Of a DNA stretch of 64,000 nucleotides, positions 58,503-64,000 are shown in pieces. The stretch covers positions 856,043 through 920,042 of the forward strand of contig NW_026516667.1 of the NCBI RefSeq assembly GCF_025766255.1, in the 5' to 3' direction. Within the stretch, counting starts at the first letter, position 1. Each line of letters opens with the position of its first letter. The stretch comes from Zychaea mexicana (Eukaryota; Mucoromycota; Mucoromycetes; Mucorales; Lichtheimiaceae). The notes beneath the pieces are model-generated. The model ran no database searches and was not told the origin of the DNA. It was given only the letters and a program-made list of their open reading frames with translations. The position numbers and the translations under genes were made by a program.

Positions 58503-59871
58503 TTATATGTGCATGAGGTGTGATGTATACTTTTTATATGGATAAGAGAGGTATGAGAGTGTGTTAATCTTTTTTTTATGAGTTGGATCCTGAAGCCGAT
58601 AGACGTGATTTTTTGATGCTTTAGAAGAAGATGAGAAATTATTTGATGTTGACGATTTTGAAGATTTTGAAGATGATGTTGTTGATGTTGAAGAAGGAAC
58701 CGAATAAGACATTAGAATATTGGGTTGGCTGGGCGATGGGTTTGGTAGACTACTTGTAGTGGTGTCGTTGACAACGTTTAACATTGTTTGCTTGATGGAT
58801 AAAAAGAACTTGAGGATGGGGAGGACTCGATGTCTGAATGCCTTAATGTTAGTTGATACTGTATAACGTGGGGTAATTCTTGTTAAGCGACAGACATTTC
58901 CGCCTGGGGAATCCATGATGCTTGCCGAGATAGAATAACCTTTGGTACAAAACATTAGCATATATTATTATCCACCCTTATACAGAAAAAATATGAATAT
59001 GAATATTAAAGCTGTACCCATCATCATAAAACCAAACGTTCGGAGACCACTTTTTTTGTCAGGATATTTTTTTGATAAATGAACAAACATATCGCGAAGT
59101 GTCTTCGGACATTTGAGACTTCCTTCTAGCATCTCCTTTGTGCCAAGCTCGCCTTCATCTACACGACCTGCTTCGGCACATCCTAATTCTGCACCATCAT
59201 ATGTAAAGCGGAGGTCGACCCGAGTTCCATGTAGCTTTCTTTTACCAAGCGATCTACTTGAATTATTATTATCACTCGTTGCTCGACTTTCTGTCTCACC
59301 ACTGGATTTCATGCAAAATCGATTAGTATTTCTTGTTGACGATAGTATACTGAGACCTCTTACAAACTGGATATTTACCTGTTAACATCAATTTCACAAT
59401 CATCAAACATATACAATATCGACGACCAAACACGCCAAAGGATGTCAGATTCGGTATTTCCAACCTTAGTAAAAAAGTTGAAATGGTAGTTTGGTAGCAG
59501 GTTGCAAATGGATTGTCTTAACCACCCAATATCAAATAGTTCACCAGGAGTGTATGGTGAGTGTTGGGTAACATGAGTCATAATCATATCATACGAATTC
59601 TAGATTGAAAGTTGCCTAAATAAAGCACCATGAATCAGCCCAATAGCTCTTAAAAAAATTCACACATATTCATCACTCAAAATAGGAAGAAGAAAAAACG
59701 TGTACCTTGCCATTGAATGAGTTAATGTATTCATCGACATCATGTGAATTATATTCAGATAAAGTAGGGAGAGAAAATGTTTGGATGTAATGAAGATCAT
59801 CCGGAGAAAACACGTCTTCCCAACATTTAGTAGCTAGTGCTTTCGTAGAAAATGGAGCAGGTACAATAACT
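58503..59871 (-). CDS. 3' half of a lineage-specific gene separated from its 5' half by mitochondrial-type DNA
   Basis: Exons complement(58503-58939, 59018-59301, 59379-59599, 59706-~59871); internal phases all close. Reading order: CWEDVFSPDDLHYIQTF, SPYTPGELFDIGWLRQ, FTKVGNTESDILWRVW, then a basic linker and KRKLHGTRVDLRFTYDGAEL, GCAEAGRVDEGELG, SLKCPKTLRDMFVHL, SIMDSPGGNVCRLTR, and a Ser-rich tail. I do not know the function. The RVDL...ELxxxExG arrangement is like a PD-(D/E)xK nuclease core but the catalytic Lys is replaced by Gly, so this is speculation. A degenerate relative lies at 62752-63480. The 5' end of this piece is cut at ~59871, next to the inserted DNA; the phase of its best acceptor (TTCAG at ~59862) does not match the 5' half's last donor. 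Confidence 0.6.
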
Positions 59872-59880
59872 GAACATGTA

Positions 59881-60915
59881 ATGAATATTAAAGAATTAAC
59901 AGACATTTTATTATTAAATGATAATATTGATATTAGTTTAGCAGTAATGTTGTTTAGTTTAAAAAGAAATAGTAATATCAATTTAAACTTTAAAAAATTA
60001 TTAAGCTCTATTTTAAAATTCTTAAAATATTTTTCTTTTGTATTTATTATTTTATTATTTACTTTAGTTTTTAAATATATTTGTTTAAATTATTATTCTG
60101 ATAGTTTATCTATTGTATATTGTGCTGGAAATGATGAAAATAATATTGATCAAGAAAAGGTAAATTCTCTTGCAAATGTTTTAACTCAAATTCTTAAAGA
60201 AGGATTAAAAGTACAAGTTGGTCTTGATCCTTCGACAACTAATCTTGCAGCTTATGGAGCTGCAGCTGCATCTGGTTCTGTTTCAGTTTATGCTGCTATT
60301 AAAGCAGCAACATTAGTTCAAAATCCTTTTGGTAAATTAGGAGCATTCTTAACTACATTTGGGTTTTCAATGGGAACACAATTAATGTTTGGTAATATGG
60401 TTAAATCAGATTCATTTTTTACTAAAAAAGTTAGTCTCAAAGAAAATATTACATTACAAGAAGTTCTTGAAAAATATCAACTAAATGAAGCAGAAACAGA
60501 AAAAGTTTTAGAAGCATTAAAAATTTCAACTAATGAATTTACTAAATCATCAAAAAATGAAGATCCTAATATTGTTGCAAATAGTATTTTTGAATCAGGA
60601 GATTCAGGGTTTTTTGTAAATAGTGTAATTGAAACTACTAGTAATTTTGATGAATTTTTATTAGGATTAATTTTATTGGGAATTTCTGGACTTTATGCTT
60701 TAATTGGAGTAGGTTTTTATATTTTATTAAGAGAATTAAATTTAGAAGAGAAAGATTGGATTAAATCAAAATCTTTTTTATTAAAATTAGTAATTTTATA
60801 TAAGAAATCAAGTAAAATCTTATTGTTTATTTTTTATCTATTAAGTCTATTAAGTTTATTATTTATTACTATTGGATTATTATATATGAAATATCAATTA
60901 AATATTACAACTTAA
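59881..60915 (+). CDS. mitochondrial-type multi-pass membrane ORF (unknown)
   Basis: 344 codons, extremely A/T-biased. Hydrophobic helices at ~residues 45-68 (YFSFVFIILLFTLVFKYI), ~257-280 (LLGLILLGISGLYALIGVGF) and ~313-336 (LLFIFYLLSLLSLLFITIGL). Between them lie an Ala/Gly-rich segment (NLAAYGAAAASGSVSVYAAI) and a charged helical region (NITLQEVLEKYQLNEAETEK). No standard mitochondrial gene (cox, cob, nad, atp, rps3) is recognised; it resembles free-standing or plasmid-related mitochondrial ORFs only in general character. The ORF start coincides with the insertion edge, so the true N terminus may be missing. Not expected to be expressed from the nucleus. Confidence 0.55.
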   Translation: MNIKELTDILLLNDNIDISLAVMLFSLKRNSNINLNFKKLLSSILKFLKYFSFVFIILLFTLVFKYICLNYYSDSLSIVYCAGNDENNIDQEKVNSLANVLTQILKEGLKVQVGLDPSTTNLAAYGAAAASGSVSVYAAIKAATLVQNPFGKLGAFLTTFGFSMGTQLMFGNMVKSDSFFTKKVSLKENITLQEVLEKYQLNEAETEKVLEALKISTNEFTKSSKNEDPNIVANSIFESGDSGFFVNSVIETTSNFDEFLLGLILLGISGLYALIGVGFYILLRELNLEEKDWIKSKSFLLKLVILYKKSSKILLFIFYLLSLLSLLFITIGLLYMKYQLNITT

Positions 60916-61019
60916 ATTTAATTTAACATTTTATCAATTAGATCATTATTATCATTTAACAGTAAGTTAATCTTATAATATTTATTAAATATCTAGTGCC
61001 TGTAAGTTTTAATAAAACT

Positions 61020-61205
61020 TTAGTTTATCGCTATATGCTAAAAAATTTAGTTTTCTAATTATACCTTAAGGGTAACAATTAATTAGAATAAAATAATCAG
61101 CAGGTAATTATTTTTAAATACCTCAGAGACTACACGCGATAAGTTTATAAAATTAATATTATAGAAATAACTAATTTAATTTATAGACTAAGATATAGTC
61201 CAAAA
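61020..61205 (+). ncRNA. group I intron catalytic core (mitochondrial type)
   Basis: Conserved elements in order: a TACCTTAAGGGTAACAATTAATT stretch (from ~61061), Q-like AATCAGCAGG (61095-61104), R element TCAGAGACTACACG (61123-61136) and S element AAGATATAGTCC (61190-61201). GACTA of R pairs with TAGTC of S, forming P7. This is the usual core of mitochondrial group I introns that host LAGLIDADG genes. Confidence 0.8.
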
Positions 61206-61241
61206 TTAATTATTTAATTTAAGTTAAATAATTAATTTATT

Positions 61242-61877
61242 ATGACTGGATGGACAGTTAAAAATGGTAAGCTGTCGCCGATTAGTAATAATTGGGCAAC
61301 AAAACATCACTCGATGCGGGAAACTCCTTTTACAAAAACTACTCGGGTAAATAAAAATGGATTATTTCCTAATTACCCAGTAAAAATGTTTTTGTGTACA
61401 AAAATTATGAGAGAATATAGTACTCAACAAGAATTTGATCTTAAGAATAAAAATTTTTATGAATGGTTTGTTGGTTTTACCGATGGCGATAGATCATTTA
61501 GTATTCCAAAATGCGGTAAATACTATAAACTTCAATTTAGTTTAAGTCAATCTTATTATAATATAAGAATTCTTTATTATGTAAAATCTAAATTAGGTTA
61601 TAGTAGCGTGTCAAAATATGAAAAAAACAAAATAGCTAACTTTAGAATTTCAGATAGAAAAATTTTAGCCAAAGTCATTTTTCCTATTTTTGACGAATTT
61701 CCATTATTAATAAGTAAATATTTTTATTATTTAAGATTTAAAAAAGCTTATTATATTCTTGAAAATAAATCTTTAACTTTAGAACAAAAAAATGATTTAA
61801 TTAATTCTCTATTGAAAGAACAATTACCAACATATTATATTTCTCCAGCATTAAATAATTTAGGTTTATCATGGTGA
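61242..61877 (+). CDS. LAGLIDADG homing endonuclease, truncated
   Basis: 211 codons after the group I core, AT-rich. The P1 helix reads FYEWFVGFTDGDRSFSI (~residues 74-90), the mitochondrial variant of LAGLIDADG with the metal-binding Asp present; the usual GDGSF is GDRSF. It is followed by QFSLSQSYYNIRILYYVKSKLG and FPIFDEFPL, as in this family. A second LAGLIDADG helix expected for a monomeric two-motif enzyme is absent; the frame ends at SW* where nuclear-like sequence resumes, so it is probably cut by the insertion edge. Upstream residues (TGWTVKNGKLSPISNNWATK) may come from the interrupted exon or intron leader. Non-functional in the nucleus. Confidence 0.75.
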   Translation: MTGWTVKNGKLSPISNNWATKHHSMRETPFTKTTRVNKNGLFPNYPVKMFLCTKIMREYSTQQEFDLKNKNFYEWFVGFTDGDRSFSIPKCGKYYKLQFSLSQSYYNIRILYYVKSKLGYSSVSKYEKNKIANFRISDRKILAKVIFPIFDEFPLLISKYFYYLRFKKAYYILENKSLTLEQKNDLINSLLKEQLPTYYISPALNNLGLSW

Positions 61878-61982
61878 TCAAGGACAAAACTGTGTCCGGC
61901 ACTATATAAGTTTTCGGTTAGCCTTTGTTATTATATCTGATCATATTGCATTGATTATTTCATAAGCGAACGGCATACTTAC

Positions 61983-62613
61983 TGCTCATAATCAAGGGTA
62001 CAGCAGTATGCTAACATTTCGTCTTCGACAATGGTTCCCGATGGCAGAATCCATTTGTTGTTCTTAATGGCCGCATGGGCAGTCTCCATCTTTTGAATGA
62101 ATGGCTTTGTTGAAGAAGAGGAATTTGGAGTCTTTGGATAGGTGGTAGTAGATTCAGCAGCAGGTAGGGCAGGTAGGACAGCAGCAGAAGAGCATCCTAC
62201 GACCGAGGATTTACCAACATCGACTAAAACCTCGTACCAGTCAACGCGACCAGCTACCTAAAAATAAAAACCAAAAACTATTGAATAAATTACAAAGTAA
62301 TGTGGGGGCAAGGAACCAAAAAAAAAAAAAAAAAACTTACAAAACGCACGCTAGACTGTGCTGTTACGGTCTTATATAAATCAATCCAGTATTGCTTGAA
62401 ATCACTTCCTCCCTCAGCAAGTAATGAGATATTTTTGTTGAGGAATTCGTTCAATGTTGGCTCGTCCGCTTCTTGAAGGTATTTTTCAATCACTACAAAA
62501 ATGAAGTAAACAAAGAAAGGTAAGTAAGCAAAGAAAAATAAATCTGGGGCACTCATTGATCTTTTACCTTTAGTGTGAGATTCTTTAGTTGTTAAGCTTG
62601 CTATTGTTGCCAT
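61983..62613 (-). CDS. 5' half of the split lineage-specific gene
   Basis: Exons complement(61983-62257, 62341-62492, 62568-62613); phases close. It starts MATIASLTTKESHTK and continues IEKYLQEADEPTLNEFL, GSDFKQYWIDLYKTV, AQSSVRFVAGRVDWYEVL, a Ser/Ala/Pro linker, KPFIQKMETAHAAIKNNKW and ILPSGTIVEDEMLAYC, ending at a consensus donor GTAAGT inside YE(Q). The next exon in transcription order would lie beyond the mitochondrial insertion, where a piece on the same strand in the right order is found (58503-59871). Function unknown; helical, no signal peptide or catalytic motif recognised. If the last donor is not used the frame ends immediately at TAA, so a truncated product is also possible. Confidence 0.6.
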
Positions 62614-62751
62614 AGGGACCGATACGAAAAGAACAAGTTACCAACACGAGTGAGTTCGCGAACGCGGTCTCTCAAATGAAAAATAGTCCTTATTGCCAAA
62701 TGTTTCACACACTTGGATCGCTCGTAAATCGCCAGTGTTATTCATACCTTA

Positions 62752-63480
62752 ACCCGAAAAATTAGTTTCAGAACGGGGAAAAGCTGTCCAATCATCAAAT
62801 CCGAGTCTCTTGGAACTTCATAATTATTGCTTTCAATGATTCGACTAACATAACCATGGGGAGAGTCCAGAATAGATACAAATACCGATAATCCTTTATA
62901 GTTGATGATTAATAACCATAAAAATGCATCGTTAAATATTTCCTACCCTCATTTTAATAAAAATAGCTTACCGGTTTGGTTAAAGCATACAATTCTTGTA
63001 TCTCGTCATCATAGATTGATTGAGTACAGCATATCATGCATTGTTTTCGGACTATGCAATTGAGATTCGATGATGTGTTTCTTGTCAAGAACTGCGTCAA
63101 CACGACCTTTCCCAATTTCGGATGAGCCATACTCGATCCCATTCTTTATCAAAATTAAATCGGGTCTTGATGATCGTCGTTTATTGTTTATTTTATCATC
63201 GCCGCTGATGAATTGCTCATTACTAACACGTTGGCTAGTTAAAAGGCATGTTTGATCTCTAAAATTATCATACAATGTTAGTAAGAATCTTATTTTCAAG
63301 TATATCAGTTAAATTTTGCTTTCGAATCACCAAAAAATAATCTTATTTTCGACTTATATATATTACTCCTAGTATACCTTGTTGTATTCCCAACGATTGA
63401 AAGAACCGATCAAATACCTCCCCAAACATGATGAGCTACCAGATTCTGCACTAACCACGATTTTGCTTGGACCATAGCAT
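62752..63480 (-). pseudogene. degenerate paralogue of the split gene (C-terminal half)
   Basis: Minus strand reads FGEVFDRFFQSLGIQQ (63425-63380), RSSRPDLILIKNGIEYGSSE, IGKGRVDAVLDKK, LHSPKTMHDMLYSI (63180-63015), YDDEIQELYALTKP and LDSPHGYVSRIIES (~62870-62830), LFPVLKLIFRVK (~62755). These align in order with RVDLRFTYDGAEL, LKCPKTLRDMFVHL, MDSPGGNVCRLTR and VLPILKFFLSIK of 58503-59871. At least two frameshifts (near 63015 and 63430) break it. It lies directly upstream of the 5' half of the split gene on the same strand, i.e. as a tandem relative. Confidence 0.65.
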
Positions 63481-64000
63481 TATCAACATAATACCTAAAG
63501 GAACTACTGGCTGATGAAATGTAACCATTTGTAAAGCTCTTTTTGTTGATGGCGAGGATTATAATGGTCAAGTTGTTGTGGTTTGAGGGTTATCAGTTCA
63601 AGATGTTAGACATCTATTCGTGCCGCCAAAAGAGATAGTGAGCCTTGGTTTCGTTATCCGCCATGGGATCCAAGTCGATCGTTCGTGCGTCAGTCATTCT
63701 AAAAACACTTTATATTAGCCACATAAAGTAATTATACGCCCTTGTGTTAACCTCACCAAAAAGCAAATTTACCTATCAATCAAGGTTGATCTTGGTTTAC
63801 CATTCAACACATAATTGATTCTATACTATAAAATGGCTATGTAAGTAGTACCGGTCCTTTGAACATCCTTTTTCTTTGGTGTCATCCCCTCCCTCTCTTT
63901 TTGTCAAACGGAACTACTAATCTAATTGTAGTCTGCTTTAACCATAGAACAACTAAACCAGTAAGCAGTAGATAAAATACGCTCACATTGTGTAGGGACA
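63481..64000. other. unassigned right edge
   Basis: No convincing gene. It may hold decayed upstream exons of the degenerate paralogue, but I could not align them. Confidence 0.4.

Larger units (their letters stand above)
59881..61877 (+). other. mitochondrial-type DNA insertion (NUMT)
   Basis: Composition changes abruptly at both ends: very AT-rich, codons almost all ending in A/T, unlike the nuclear genes on either side. Contents: a 344-codon membrane-protein ORF, a group I intron core and a LAGLIDADG endonuclease gene. All three are typical of fungal mitochondrial DNA. It sits between two exons of a minus-strand nuclear gene family member. Either it is a true nuclear insertion or an assembly join. 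Confidence 0.75.

Overview
The window is nuclear DNA of a filamentous fungus, most likely Mucoromycota (Mucorales-like). Genes are dense and rich in short introns with GTRNGT donors. Transcription factors carry polyglutamine/polyserine runs. There is a GCR1-domain tyrosine-recombinase element of the fungal Crypton type, LINE remnants, and a minor-spliceosome (U12, AT-AC) intron, which Dikarya have lost but early-diverging fungi keep. No rRNA, tRNA or CRISPR was recognised.

Layout. 1-4167: ISWI chromatin remodeller (+, 5' end off the window). 4439-5666: arrestin-like protein (-). 5877-7591: nucleotide-sugar 4,6-dehydratase (-, 7 exons). 7.6-10.8 kb: AT-rich gap. 10770-12145: TPR-MYND protein (+). 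13013-15886: Tah18/NDOR1 diflavin reductase (-, 15 exons, one a U12 AT-AC intron). 16647-19020: Zn2Cys6 factor (+). 19411-22671: full-length SREBP (-). 23612-24667: single-pass membrane protein (-). 25424-28307: Crypton-like recombinase (+). 30563-32452: bZIP factor (+). 32783-34138: O-fucosyltransferase-like protein (+). 35061-35670: Ino4-type bHLH (-) with two perfect inositol-type E-boxes upstream. 35928-36710: small flavodoxin-like protein (-). 37073-40674: Ssd1-like pseudonuclease (+). 42399-43508: GCIP/CCNDBP1-like protein (+). 43917-46110: second Zn2Cys6 factor (-), paralogue of the first, with a decayed third copy at 46.9-47.3 kb. 48884-50156: AreA/Gat1-type GATA factor (+).

From 50.9 kb the sequence is mobile and relic DNA. 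It begins with a decayed transposase-like gene that has a complete DEDDy exonuclease embedded between its putative second and third catalytic acids. Then come two opposed LINE fragments, repeats and a ~180-bp imperfect palindrome. Next is a lineage-specific gene on the minus strand whose 5' half (61983-62613) and 3' half (58503-~59871) are separated by ~2 kb of mitochondrial-type DNA (59881-61877: a multi-TM ORF plus a group I intron core with a truncated LAGLIDADG gene). A degenerate relative of the split gene lies just upstream of it (62.75-63.5 kb).

Functional themes: transcriptional control (six factors, two of them lipid-type regulators, SREBP and Ino4-like), cell surface/glycosylation (4,6-dehydratase, O-fucosyltransferase-like, Ssd1-like), and an evolving repeat-rich end. 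Gene models were spliced by hand with phase checking. Where the phase closed at every junction (ISWI, dehydratase, Tah18, SREBP, both Zn2Cys6 genes, Crypton, GCIP) the structure is solid; remaining doubts are stated per feature.
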